Below are positions 17,080 through 25,814 of a DNA stretch of 64,000 nucleotides, piece by piece; the first letter of the stretch is position 1; the number at the start of each line of letters is the position of its first letter. Location of the stretch: NCBI GenBank assembly GCA_035325995.1, contig DAOKYU010000003.1, forward strand, positions 186,001 to 250,000, written 5' to 3'. The notes below the pieces were generated by a model. The model did no database searches and was not told the origin of the DNA. It saw only the letters and a list, made by a program, of their open reading frames with translations. Position numbers and translations under genes: made by a program. This DNA is from Thermodesulfobacteriota bacterium. Lineage in GTDB: Bacteria > Desulfobacterota_D > UBA1144 > Nemesobacterales > UBA2774.

Positions 17080-18048
17080 CTATAGTAGCTTAAGCTGCGC
17101 CGGCTTGTGGAGAGCCGCCGCGTCGAACCCCTTTTTCCTGAGCGCCTGCGCGAACTCGAGCGCGCGGCCGTACGCGAGATAAACCTTCCCCGGCCTCACG
17201 AGCTCGACCATCTGCACGAGCTCGTCGAAGCCGGCCCGCGTCGAAAACAAAAAGGCCTCGTCGGCCCCGTACGCCTTCATTAAATCCGCCCTCTCGCCGG
17301 GGGAGAACTCCGCGATCACCGCCGCCCTCTTTCGAGGCAGCTTTTCGAGCCCTGCCCGGGGCCCCTTCCCGAGGGGGAACATAACCACCCTTCCTTCTGC
17401 GCGCCCCGGTTTGTACGCCTCGTAATTCGAAATTTCCACGCCGAGCTCTTCGTATATTTTCATTGTCTCATAGATTGACTTCCGGAGCGAGAGCGTGAAT
17501 CCCTCGTCCGATAACATCTTCGCGAGCTCTGGGGCTTTACCCGGAGACTCGGCGAGCAGCACGGGCACGTCGCCCGCCGATATCGCCCCGCGTACGAATT
17601 CCACTATTTCCCCGGCGACCTTGTGCCTGGGCGGGAACGAATATTCCGGTGCGGCGTACGTGCATTTCAAAACGAGCACGTCGCATTTTCTCACCAGCGC
17701 GGGTCTCGCGGTGCGCAGATTACCGAGGCATATATCCCCGGCGTAAATAACCGTCGTTCCGTCCTTCTCCACGCATATCTGTGACGAGCCGAGCATCGAA
17801 CCCGAAGATATCAGCTCGACGCGCGCGCTCCCGAGCGAAAACGGCCTCTCGTAAGGGCACGCGAGCGCGGCCGGATTCTTAATCCTGCCTTCGAGGAGCC
17901 TTATGGTCTCGGGGGTGGCGATGATTTTCTCTGAATTGAAGGGGCCCTCGACGGCGGCGCTCGATACGAAGGACAGCTCTCTCTTCCTTCCCGAATCGAA
18001 CCAGAGGTCCGTGCCCTTGAGATGAATCCCTTTGTCGTACTCTATCAT
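17080..18048 (-). CDS. Metallo-beta-lactamase-fold protein lacking the HxHxDH motif
   Basis: A 322-residue protein resembling the ligase-associated or RNA-processing 'exonuclease' MBL family: IHLKGTDLWFDSGRKRELSF, IIATPETIRLL, SSGSMLGSSQICVE, TVIYAGDI, and a C-terminal KVYLAYGRALEFAQALRKKG. The canonical FVSHAHxDH position instead reads FVSSAAVEGPF, so His-x-His-x-Asp-His at about residues 30-35 is lost. The later Asp in YAGD remains. It is probably not a normal binuclear-metal nuclease and may be a regulatory or structural relative. The reading frame is intact, so it is not decayed. Family assignment is by eye. Confidence 0.75.
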   Translation of the reverse strand: MIEYDKGIHLKGTDLWFDSGRKRELSFVSSAAVEGPFNSEKIIATPETIRLLEGRIKNPAALACPYERPFSLGSARVELISSGSMLGSSQICVEKDGTTVIYAGDICLGNLRTARPALVRKCDVLVLKCTYAAPEYSFPPRHKVAGEIVEFVRGAISAGDVPVLLAESPGKAPELAKMLSDEGFTLSLRKSIYETMKIYEELGVEISNYEAYKPGRAEGRVVMFPLGKGPRAGLEKLPRKRAAVIAEFSPGERADLMKAYGADEAFLFSTRAGFDELVQMVELVRPGKVYLAYGRALEFAQALRKKGFDAAALHKPAQLKLL

Positions 18049-18077
18049 GGGAGTCAGGTGCTAGTCTACTTCGGGAC

Positions 18078-18095
18078 GGGGCTTTTTCAAGCCCC
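18078..18095. other. Hairpin in the divergent intergenic region
   Basis: GGGGCTT and AAGCCCC flank a four-base loop, and a run of seven T begins at 18107, 12 bases after the stem. It lies just upstream of both divergent genes, so a terminator role is doubtful. Confidence 0.35.
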
Positions 18096-18147
18096 GGTTC
18101 CGCGTCTTTTTTTCACAGATTACCGCCGGCCGAAAAGCGGCTTTTTG

Positions 18148-18176
18148 TTGACAAAAGTTCGGTGAAACGGTGATAC
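18148..18176 (+). promoter_or_regulatory. Sigma-70-type promoter for the M42 aminopeptidase gene
   Basis: A perfect TTGACA (18148-18153), a 17-bp spacer and TGATAC (18171-18176) lie about 78 bp upstream of the ATG. Confidence 0.6.
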
Positions 18177-18253
18177 TTCTAAACTCCTCCCGCCGGAGGC
18201 GCCTTCAGGAAAATTCCTGACACACATTATATAGACCAGAGGGAGTTATACGT

Positions 18254-19330
18254 ATGGACAAGACCGAAAAGATGTTAAAGGAGCTCACCGAGGCGAGCGG
18301 CATACCCGGATACGAAACCGAAATACGCGGCATCATGCGGAGGCATTTAAAGGCCCTGGGCAGGATAAGCCAGGACAACATGGGGAGCCTCATCTGCGAG
18401 AAGCCCGGGAAGTCCCCCGCGCCCGGGATCATGCTCGCGGGCCACATGGACGAGATAGGTTTCATGGTGAAGCACATAGCGTCGGACGGGTTCATAAGGT
18501 TCACGACCCTAGGCGGCTGGTGGGATCACGTCCTCCTGGGGCAGAGGGTGTCTATAATCACGCGTAAGGGTGAGGTCGTGGGCGTCATAGGCGCGAAGCC
18601 GCCGCATCTCCTTTCACAGGACGAGCGCGGAAAGCTCGTTCAGCGGAAGAACATGTATATCGACATAGGCGCGTCGTCCGAGGAAGACGTCGAGAAGGCC
18701 GGCGTAAGGGTCGGCGACCCGATAGTCCCCGTAAGCGAGTTCACTGTGCTCGCCAATCCGAAGACCTACATGTCGAAGGCCTTCGACGACCGCGTCGGCT
18801 GCGGGGTGATGCTGTCGGCGATGCAGTCCCTGCCCTCCGGCAAGCATCCGAACACGGTCTACGGCGTCGCCACCGTTCAGGAAGAGGTCGGAGTACGCGG
18901 CGCCACGACGAGCGTCGAGATGGTAAGCCCGGACGTGGCCATAATACTCGAATCGGACATCGCCGGCGACGTGCCCGGAATAAAGCCGGACGAATCCTCG
19001 ACCAAGCTCACGGGCGGCCCGTCGCTACTTCTCTACGACGCCCGCATGATACCGAACCTCAAACTTAGGGACCTTGTCATCGACACCGCCAAGAAATCGA
19101 AGATACCGCTTCAGTTCACGACGATGGAGGGAGGGGCGACGGACGGCTCCGTGATCCACCTCCACAAATACGGCGTCCCGACCGTCGTCCTCGGCGTCCC
19201 GACGCGCCACATACACAGCCACAACTCCATAATCCACAGGGACGATTTCGACAACACCGTAAAGCTCGTAAACGCCGTCCTACAGAAGCTCGATAAAAAG
19301 ACGGTGGACGATATTAAATCGTTCGCATAA
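18254..19330 (+). CDS. M42-family metallo-aminopeptidase
   Basis: A 358-residue M42 (FrvX/PepA-type) aminopeptidase of normal family length. Metal and catalytic residues are in LAGHMDEIGF (His64, Asp66), SKAFDDRVGCG (Asp near 178-179), VQEEVGVRGA (Glu210, Glu211), ESDIAGDVPG (Asp235) and HIHSHNSI near the C-terminus. Members form large tetrahedral dodecamers that trim peptides after proteolysis. The ATG follows GAGGGAG. A promoter lies upstream and the gene is divergent from the MBL-fold gene. Confidence 0.93.
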   Translation: MDKTEKMLKELTEASGIPGYETEIRGIMRRHLKALGRISQDNMGSLICEKPGKSPAPGIMLAGHMDEIGFMVKHIASDGFIRFTTLGGWWDHVLLGQRVSIITRKGEVVGVIGAKPPHLLSQDERGKLVQRKNMYIDIGASSEEDVEKAGVRVGDPIVPVSEFTVLANPKTYMSKAFDDRVGCGVMLSAMQSLPSGKHPNTVYGVATVQEEVGVRGATTSVEMVSPDVAIILESDIAGDVPGIKPDESSTKLTGGPSLLLYDARMIPNLKLRDLVIDTAKKSKIPLQFTTMEGGATDGSVIHLHKYGVPTVVLGVPTRHIHSHNSIIHRDDFDNTVKLVNAVLQKLDKKTVDDIKSFA

Positions 19331-19430
19331 GAGCGTAAGGGCTACGGTGCGTCCCGGAATATGAGTAATTCGGGCAGGTTACGAGGGCCTGTTCGGTAAA
19401 TCCAAATAGCAGGTAAACTTATATTCCACC

Positions 19431-22262
19431 TTGAAATCCATCAAGATTACCGGCGCGAGGGAGCATAACCTGAAGGATATTTCCCTCAGCCTCCCCAGAA
19501 GAAAGCTCGTCGTCATAACCGGTGTAAGCGGCTCCGGGAAGTCCTCCCTCGCCTTCGATACGCTGTTCGCCGAGGGCCAGAGGAGATACATGGAGTCCCT
19601 CTCCGCATACGCGAGGCAGTTCGTCGACAAGATAGACAAGCCCGACGTCGATTCCATCGAAGGGCTTTCGCCGTCGGTGTCCGTCGATCAGAAGACATTC
19701 CAGCGTAACCCGCGCTCGACGGTTGGCACGATCACGGAAATCTACGATTTCCTCCGGCTCCTCTACGCCCGGCTCGGAAAGCCGCACTGTCCCGACTGCG
19801 GCATTGAGATAACGGCGCAGAGCCTCGATCGAATGATAGAGCGCGTCTCGGGCCTCGGCGACGGGGAGAGGGTCTACATGTACTCCCCGATAATACGGGG
19901 CAGGAAGGGCGAGTACAAAAAGGAGCTCGACGACCTCAGGCGCGAGGGATTTTTGAGGGTCAGGATAGACGGCGAGGTGCGCGACCTCGACGAGGAGATA
20001 AAGCTCGAACGCCGGAAGAAGCACACGATAGAGCTGCTCGTGGACGTGATAGCCCTTCGCGATGGAGAGCGCACCGAAAGAATCGCCGGTTCCCTCAGGC
20101 TTGCTCTCAGGCGCTCGGGCGGCGTGGTCAGGGTCGAAACCGCATCCGGACAGGGCATGACGCTCAGTGACAAGTTCGCATGCTCCCAGTGCGGGATGAG
20201 CTATCCGGAAATTTCGCCGCGCCTCTTTTCGTTCAACAGCCCCTATGGCTCGTGCCCGGAATGTCAGGGCATGGGCGAGACGTGGTTCTGCGACCCCGAG
20301 CTCTTCATCGACGAGGAGCTCTCGCTCGAAGAGGGCGCGGTCATACCGTGGAGCGGCTCAAGCTACTTTAAAAACATCCTCGAAAACGTCGCCGCGCACT
20401 ACGGTATCGATATGACTGTCCCGTTCAAAAAGCTCCCGGCGAAGGCGAAAAAGATCATCATAAACGGCTCGGGCGGCGAAGACATCGTCTACAAGAGGGA
20501 AAGGAATGGGAGGACGATAAAGCACCGGGACGAATACAGCGGCGTCGCCGCGATACTCACGGCATGGTACACCGAAACCGATTCCCCGCCGGTCAGGGAA
20601 AAGCTGGCGCAGTTCATGCGGACGACAGTCTGCCCGGCCTGTAACGGCTCACGCCTCAGGAAAGAGGCCCTTTCGGTGCTTATAGAGGGCAGGTCTATAT
20701 ACGGCGTGGCATCGATGTCGGCGTTAAAGGCCCTTGAATTCATTGGCAATCTGAGCCTCACGCCGCGCGAAAAGGCCATAGGCGAAAGGGTGGTCACCGA
20801 GATCGTCTCCCGCCTCACGTTCCTGACGGAGGTCGGGCTCGGGTACCTGACGCTCGACCGCACGGCGCCGTCGCTCTCGGGCGGCGAGGCCCAGAGGATA
20901 AGGCTCGCGACGCAGGTGGGCTCGAAGCTAACGGGCATAACATACGTCCTCGACGAGCCGACGATAGGCCTCCATCCGAGGGACAACAGGCGGCTCATCG
21001 ACACGCTCAAATCCCTCCGCGACATCGGCAACACCGTCATCGTCGTCGAGCACGACGAGGAGACGATAAGGAGCGCCGACTTCATCGTCGATATAGGCCC
21101 CGGGGCGGGTGAGAAGGGCGGCTGGATAGTGGCCGAGGGCGGCGTGGACGACATTATCAAAAAGCGCGGCTCGCTCACGGGCGGCTATCTCTCGGGCGAC
21201 ATCACCATCCCCGTCCCCGTGACGCGGCGGCAGCCGAAGGGGTATATAAAAATCGAAGGGGCTTCCGAGCACAACCTGAAAAACATAGACGTCCCTTTCC
21301 CGCTCGGCGTCTTCACGTGCGTGACGGGCGTATCGGGCTCGGGCAAAAGCACACTCGTCATCGACACCCTATATAACGCCCTCGGCAAGAAGCTTTACAG
21401 GAGCAAGGAATACGTCGGGAGGCACGAGAAGCTCACGGGCGACGAGGGCATAGATAAAGTCGTCAACGTCGAGCAGACGCCGATAGGCCGGACGCCGAGG
21501 TCGAACCCCGCGACTTATACGGGAATATTCACGCCGATAAGGGACCTCTTCGCGATGCTGCCGCAGGCGAACATAAAAGGATACAAGCCCGGACGGTTCA
21601 GCTTCAACGTCAGGGAAGGGCGTTGCCCCGTCTGCCTCGGCCACGGCGTCGTCAAGATAGAGATGCATTTCCTTCCCGACGTCTACGTTACCTGCGAAAG
21701 GTGCGGCGGGAACAGATATAATTCCGAAACCCTCGAAGTTAAGTATAATGGTAAAAACATCGCGGAGGTTCTGGACATGACCGTCAGCGAGGCGGCCGAA
21801 TTTTTCAGGAACGTCCCGCATATAAAATCGAAGCTCGACGTGCTCGAAGCGGTGGGCCTCGAATACATAAGGCTCGGCCAGCCGGCGACGACGCTTTCGG
21901 GCGGCGAGGCGCAGCGCATAAAACTCTCCCGCGAGCTTTCGCGGCGCGCCACCGGAAAAACGCTATACATCCTCGACGAGCCGACGATAGGGCTTCACTT
22001 CGACGACGTCAGGAAGCTCATCGACGTCCTTCAGAGGCTGACGGACATGGGAAACACCGCGATAGTTATAGAGCACAATCTCGACGTGATAAAATCAGCG
22101 GATCACATCATAGACATGGGCCCGGAGGGCGGCGAGGCCGGCGGCTACGTCGTGGCCGAAGGGACGCCCGAGGAGGTCGCGGCGAATAAAACGTCGAGCA
22201 CGGGCTCCTTTCTCAGGGAAATACTCGCACCACAGAGGATACGCGGCAAGGGAATGAATTAA
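19431..22262 (+). CDS. uvrA: Excinuclease ABC subunit A
   Basis: A 943-residue UvrA, full family length. It has two ABC modules: Walker A GVSGSGKSS near residue 33 and GVSGSGKST in the second half, each with an LSGGEAQRI signature. The zinc-binding Cys pairs CPDCG, CSQCG/CPECQ and CPVCLGHG/CERCGG are present. It recognises bulky DNA lesions and loads UvrB in nucleotide-excision repair. The start is TTG, the only in-frame choice that includes the conserved SIKITGAREHNLKDI opening. uppP starts directly after its stop. Confidence 0.97.
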   Translation: MKSIKITGAREHNLKDISLSLPRRKLVVITGVSGSGKSSLAFDTLFAEGQRRYMESLSAYARQFVDKIDKPDVDSIEGLSPSVSVDQKTFQRNPRSTVGTITEIYDFLRLLYARLGKPHCPDCGIEITAQSLDRMIERVSGLGDGERVYMYSPIIRGRKGEYKKELDDLRREGFLRVRIDGEVRDLDEEIKLERRKKHTIELLVDVIALRDGERTERIAGSLRLALRRSGGVVRVETASGQGMTLSDKFACSQCGMSYPEISPRLFSFNSPYGSCPECQGMGETWFCDPELFIDEELSLEEGAVIPWSGSSYFKNILENVAAHYGIDMTVPFKKLPAKAKKIIINGSGGEDIVYKRERNGRTIKHRDEYSGVAAILTAWYTETDSPPVREKLAQFMRTTVCPACNGSRLRKEALSVLIEGRSIYGVASMSALKALEFIGNLSLTPREKAIGERVVTEIVSRLTFLTEVGLGYLTLDRTAPSLSGGEAQRIRLATQVGSKLTGITYVLDEPTIGLHPRDNRRLIDTLKSLRDIGNTVIVVEHDEETIRSADFIVDIGPGAGEKGGWIVAEGGVDDIIKKRGSLTGGYLSGDITIPVPVTRRQPKGYIKIEGASEHNLKNIDVPFPLGVFTCVTGVSGSGKSTLVIDTLYNALGKKLYRSKEYVGRHEKLTGDEGIDKVVNVEQTPIGRTPRSNPATYTGIFTPIRDLFAMLPQANIKGYKPGRFSFNVREGRCPVCLGHGVVKIEMHFLPDVYVTCERCGGNRYNSETLEVKYNGKNIAEVLDMTVSEAAEFFRNVPHIKSKLDVLEAVGLEYIRLGQPATTLSGGEAQRIKLSRELSRRATGKTLYILDEPTIGLHFDDVRKLIDVLQRLTDMGNTAIVIEHNLDVIKSADHIIDMGPEGGEAGGYVVAEGTPEEVAANKTSSTGSFLREILAPQRIRGKGMN

Positions 22263-23069
22263 TTGGATCTTATACAGTCGATAATCCTTGGGGCGGTGCA
22301 GGGTATAACGGAATTCCTTCCGATAAGCAGCACTGCGCACCTCGTCCTCGTTCCGTGGTTTCTCTCGTGGCAGGACGAGGGGCTTCCGTTCAACGTCGCG
22401 CTCCACGTCGGGAGCCTCGTCGCCATAATCTTCTTCTTCTGGCGCGACTGGGCCGTCATTATAGACGAGTTCGTAAGGAGCGTATTCAAGGGAAGCTTCG
22501 AGGGCCGTCCGAACGGAAGAATCGGCGTTTATCTCTTAATCGCGACCGTGCCAGGGGGGCTCGCCGGGCTCGTCTTCGAGGAGCAGGCGGCCGGCATTCT
22601 CCGAAACCCGCTCTCGATAGCCTTTTTCCTGTCCCTCTTCGCGATACTCCTTTACCTCTCCGACAGGTTCTCGAAAAAAAGAAAGTCCGTCGCCGACATG
22701 AACGTCACGGACTGCATTATCATAGGCCTTTCGCAGGCCCTCGCGATAATCCCGGGAGTATCCCGCTCGGGCGTCACTATAACGGGCGCGATGATGAGGG
22801 GATTCAGGCGCGACGAGGCCGCAAAATTCTCGTTCCTCATGGCCGCCCCGCTCATAGCCGGCGCCGGGGTCTTCGAAGTCCGGCATCTCGATCTCTCCGC
22901 CGTCACGAGCACGCCGTTCGTGGCCGGCTTTCTGGCCTCGGCGGTCTTCGCGTTCCTCGCGATAAAATTCCTCCTCGGATTCGTAAGAAACGCCAGCTAC
23001 ACCGTCTTCGTCATATACAGGCTGGTCCTCGCCGTGGTCATGGCCTTTTTCTATCTTTACAAGGGATAG
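22263..23069 (+). CDS. uppP: Undecaprenyl-diphosphate phosphatase
   Basis: A 268-residue BacA/UppP with several membrane helices. The hallmark motifs are QGITEFLPISSTAHLVL near the N-terminus (about 14-30) and IIPGVSRSGVTITGAM (about 162-177). It dephosphorylates undecaprenyl diphosphate to recycle the peptidoglycan lipid carrier. The start is TTG immediately after the uvrA stop, giving close coupling; the link to uvrA is positional only. Confidence 0.96.
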   Translation: MDLIQSIILGAVQGITEFLPISSTAHLVLVPWFLSWQDEGLPFNVALHVGSLVAIIFFFWRDWAVIIDEFVRSVFKGSFEGRPNGRIGVYLLIATVPGGLAGLVFEEQAAGILRNPLSIAFFLSLFAILLYLSDRFSKKRKSVADMNVTDCIIIGLSQALAIIPGVSRSGVTITGAMMRGFRRDEAAKFSFLMAAPLIAGAGVFEVRHLDLSAVTSTPFVAGFLASAVFAFLAIKFLLGFVRNASYTVFVIYRLVLAVVMAFFYLYKG

Positions 23070-23120
23070 TTGAGCGATCTCACTTTACATAGACTTACCC
23101 GGGAGTAAGCTTTTACATTT

Positions 23121-24857
23121 ATGAATTCACGACTCGTTCTTTTAAGATATACCGCGCTGCTGGTTCTCCTTGCCGCGGCTTTTTATTCGCTACCCGCGTC
23201 TCCTGCCACGCAGGACATGCCGAAAAACGACATGCGAAGGGACGATGCCCTCGTTCTCGACGCAATGAGCGACGAGCTCACCCGCTCTATGGGAAAGCTC
23301 AGGCTCGAAGGCTACGAGGACCCATACTTCATCAGCTACCAGATTAAGGACAACACGTTTTACGAGATAGAGGCCAAGTACGGCGCCGTCGTCTCATCGA
23401 CCGAAAACAGGATCAGGCGCCTCTTCGTGGACGTCCGCGTCGGGGACTACGAGTTCGATAATTCCATTAAAGGACGCTCGGGCGGCGGGCTGCCGTTCGG
23501 CGGCTCGTCCTCGGTGCCCATAGACGACGACCCCGACGCAATAAGGACGGTGCTCTGGCAGGTGACGGACTATGCATATAAAGACGCCCTCACGCAGTAT
23601 CTCAACAAAAAAGCGGGCAACGTGCAGGAAGTGAAGGACGAGGAGATCGGCAGCTTCACGAAAGAGCCGGCCCACGTCTTTTACGGTCCGGAGCTAACGC
23701 TCCCGTTCGATCCCGAAAAGTGGGAGAAGATCGCGAGGGACGTGTCGGCGGTTTATAAGGAGTACAAGGACATCCTCGACGCCGACATCGCCGTTACGGC
23801 CCAGAAGGAGACGGTGTACTTCGTCAACACCGAGGGGACCCGCTACATCAGGGACGAGATACTCTATTCCATAGACGCCCAGGTAACGGCCAGGGCGGAC
23901 GACGGCAAGATAGTCGAGAACTACAGGAACCTCTACTACGTTTCACCCGAAGACATCCCTTCGCCGGACGAGCTCGAAAAGACGGTCAGGGAGATGGTCG
24001 AGGAAACACTCCTCATGAGGAATGCACGCGCGCTCCAGCCTTTGACCGTCCCCGCGCTCCTCGAGCCCGAGGCGGCCGGAGTGGTGTTCCACGAGGCCCT
24101 CGGGCACAGGCTCGAAGGCGAGCGCCAGATCGACGACGACGAAGGCCAGACATTCAAGGAGAAGGTCGGAAAGAAGATAATCCCCGAATTCCTCACGGTC
24201 GTAGACGACCCCTCCAGGAGCAGCTTTCAGGGCACGCATCTCATGGGCTACTATCCCTTCGACGACCAGGGCGTCCCCGGCCAGAGGGTCGTCCTCGTCG
24301 AAAACGGCGTCCTCAAAAACTTCCTCCTCTCGCGGACGCCCGTAAAAGGGTTCGACAGATCGAACGGCCACGGGAGGGCTTCGTACGGCATCTCCCCGAT
24401 GGCGCGCATGAGCAATACCATAGTCGAATCCTCGGCCGAATACCCGAGGGAGAAGCTAAAAGAGATGCTCATCGAGGAAGTGAGGAAGCAGAACAAACCC
24501 TTCGGGCTTCTCATAAAGAGCATGAGGGGAGGGGAGACGAATACGTCCTCGTACAACTTCCAGGCCTTCCGCGGGACGCCGCTCGTCCTCTACAAGGTGG
24601 ACCCGAAAACCGGAGAGGAAACCCCCGTCAGGGATATAGAGATAGTCGGCACGCCGCTCGTCACCATAAACAAGATAATCGCCACCGGCGACGACTACGC
24701 CGTATTCAACGGCTTCTGCGGGGCGGAGTCCGGATACGTGCCCGTATCGACGATCGCGCCGAGCATACTCGTCTCCGAGATGGAATTCCAGCGCGAGTCC
24801 TCGAAGAAAGAAAAGCCGCCGCTCCTCCCGCCGCCGTTTTTCGACAGGACGAACTAG
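23121..24857 (+). CDS. Exported TldD/PmbA-family metallopeptidase
   Basis: A 578-residue TldD-related protein with an N-terminal hydrophobic segment (about 7-25, ending PASPAT) that reads as a signal peptide. The zinc motif is HEALGHRLEGE (HExxxH, near residue 326). The rest fits the TldD catalytic subunit: DDQGVPGQRVVLVENGVLKN, RTPVKGFDRSNGHGR, SMRGGETNTSSYNF and FCGAESGYVPVS. Cytosolic TldD works with TldE on short unfolded peptides. This copy has no TldE partner nearby and would act outside the cytoplasm. The substrate is unknown. Confidence 0.85.
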   Translation: MNSRLVLLRYTALLVLLAAAFYSLPASPATQDMPKNDMRRDDALVLDAMSDELTRSMGKLRLEGYEDPYFISYQIKDNTFYEIEAKYGAVVSSTENRIRRLFVDVRVGDYEFDNSIKGRSGGGLPFGGSSSVPIDDDPDAIRTVLWQVTDYAYKDALTQYLNKKAGNVQEVKDEEIGSFTKEPAHVFYGPELTLPFDPEKWEKIARDVSAVYKEYKDILDADIAVTAQKETVYFVNTEGTRYIRDEILYSIDAQVTARADDGKIVENYRNLYYVSPEDIPSPDELEKTVREMVEETLLMRNARALQPLTVPALLEPEAAGVVFHEALGHRLEGERQIDDDEGQTFKEKVGKKIIPEFLTVVDDPSRSSFQGTHLMGYYPFDDQGVPGQRVVLVENGVLKNFLLSRTPVKGFDRSNGHGRASYGISPMARMSNTIVESSAEYPREKLKEMLIEEVRKQNKPFGLLIKSMRGGETNTSSYNFQAFRGTPLVLYKVDPKTGEETPVRDIEIVGTPLVTINKIIATGDDYAVFNGFCGAESGYVPVSTIAPSILVSEMEFQRESSKKEKPPLLPPPFFDRTN

Positions 24858-24947
24858 GCCTGTGATCGAGCGCTGCTACCACGCATATTTCACGCCCTAA
24901 AGCCGCCCTGCTTTGGACCTTAAGGCGAATAGCATTATAATTTGCCG

Positions 24948-25697
24948 ATGGCCGATATTCCGAAAATGCCCGCGCCGATCGAGAACGGGATGCTCGTTCC
25001 GACGCTCGACGGCGAAGGGTGGATATGGCTTTACAGGGACGAGATTACGCAGGCATACATCGACCACGCCGGCAGGACGAAGGGCCTCATGCTTGAAATC
25101 GGGGCCGGCTACGGGGACATCGTCCTCGAAGTCCTCAAAAGGGGCGCCCGCGCGATCGCCGACGAAATATCCGGGCCCCAGCTCGAAATAATAAAAGCGA
25201 GGGTCTCCGAAAGCGGCCTAACGGGCCTCGAAGCCATAAAGGCGGAGTTCCCCGAAGAGCTGGATTTATCGCCGGGCTCCATCGACGGGATACTCGTCTC
25301 CCGGGTCTTTCACTTCTTCCCGGGCGACAGGATACGGGGGAGCCTCCGTAAGGCCGCCGAATGGCTCAAGCCGGGCGGCAAGGTGTTCATAGTCACCGAT
25401 TCCGTATACAGGAGCATATTCAGGGACCTCGTGCCGGTCTACGAAAAGAACGTCTCGGACGGCCTCGAATGGCCGGGCTGGACTGAAGACGTCCGAAAAT
25501 TCATACCGCGGGGCAGGCTCGACCCCGAAACCCAGCCGCTCGCCATGAATTTCCTCGACCCGCGCCTCGTCAGGCGCGAGCTCGAAATCGCCGGGCTAGA
25601 AACCGAAACATCGGCATTTTTCAAATACGCCGCCGATCCCGACTTCGCCCGCCTCGACGGGAGGGAGATCGTGGGCGCGGTGGGCGTAAAGGTCTAA
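24948..25697 (+). CDS. Class I SAM-dependent methyltransferase
   Basis: About 249 residues with a Rossmann methyltransferase core: motif I LMLEIGAGYGDIVLEVL near residue 48, an acidic follow-up DEISGPQLEI, a motif with VSRVFHFFPGDRI and the LKPGGKVFIVTDS post-core motif. It most resembles small-molecule methyltransferases that lack a diagnostic substrate domain. The ATG at 24948 is chosen over a TTG two codons earlier; neither has a good ribosome site. No pathway neighbours suggest a substrate. Confidence 0.82.
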   Translation: MADIPKMPAPIENGMLVPTLDGEGWIWLYRDEITQAYIDHAGRTKGLMLEIGAGYGDIVLEVLKRGARAIADEISGPQLEIIKARVSESGLTGLEAIKAEFPEELDLSPGSIDGILVSRVFHFFPGDRIRGSLRKAAEWLKPGGKVFIVTDSVYRSIFRDLVPVYEKNVSDGLEWPGWTEDVRKFIPRGRLDPETQPLAMNFLDPRLVRRELEIAGLETETSAFFKYAADPDFARLDGREIVGAVGVKV

Positions 25698-25814
25698 CCC
25701 AGCGGTCGCGATCCCCGTCTCGCCTCCGCCATTTAAAAGTCTTCAATTCGAACGCGACATTTGTTAGTATTGAAATAATCTCACCCGGACCCTTTTTCCA
25801 TAAAGGAGGCTTAA

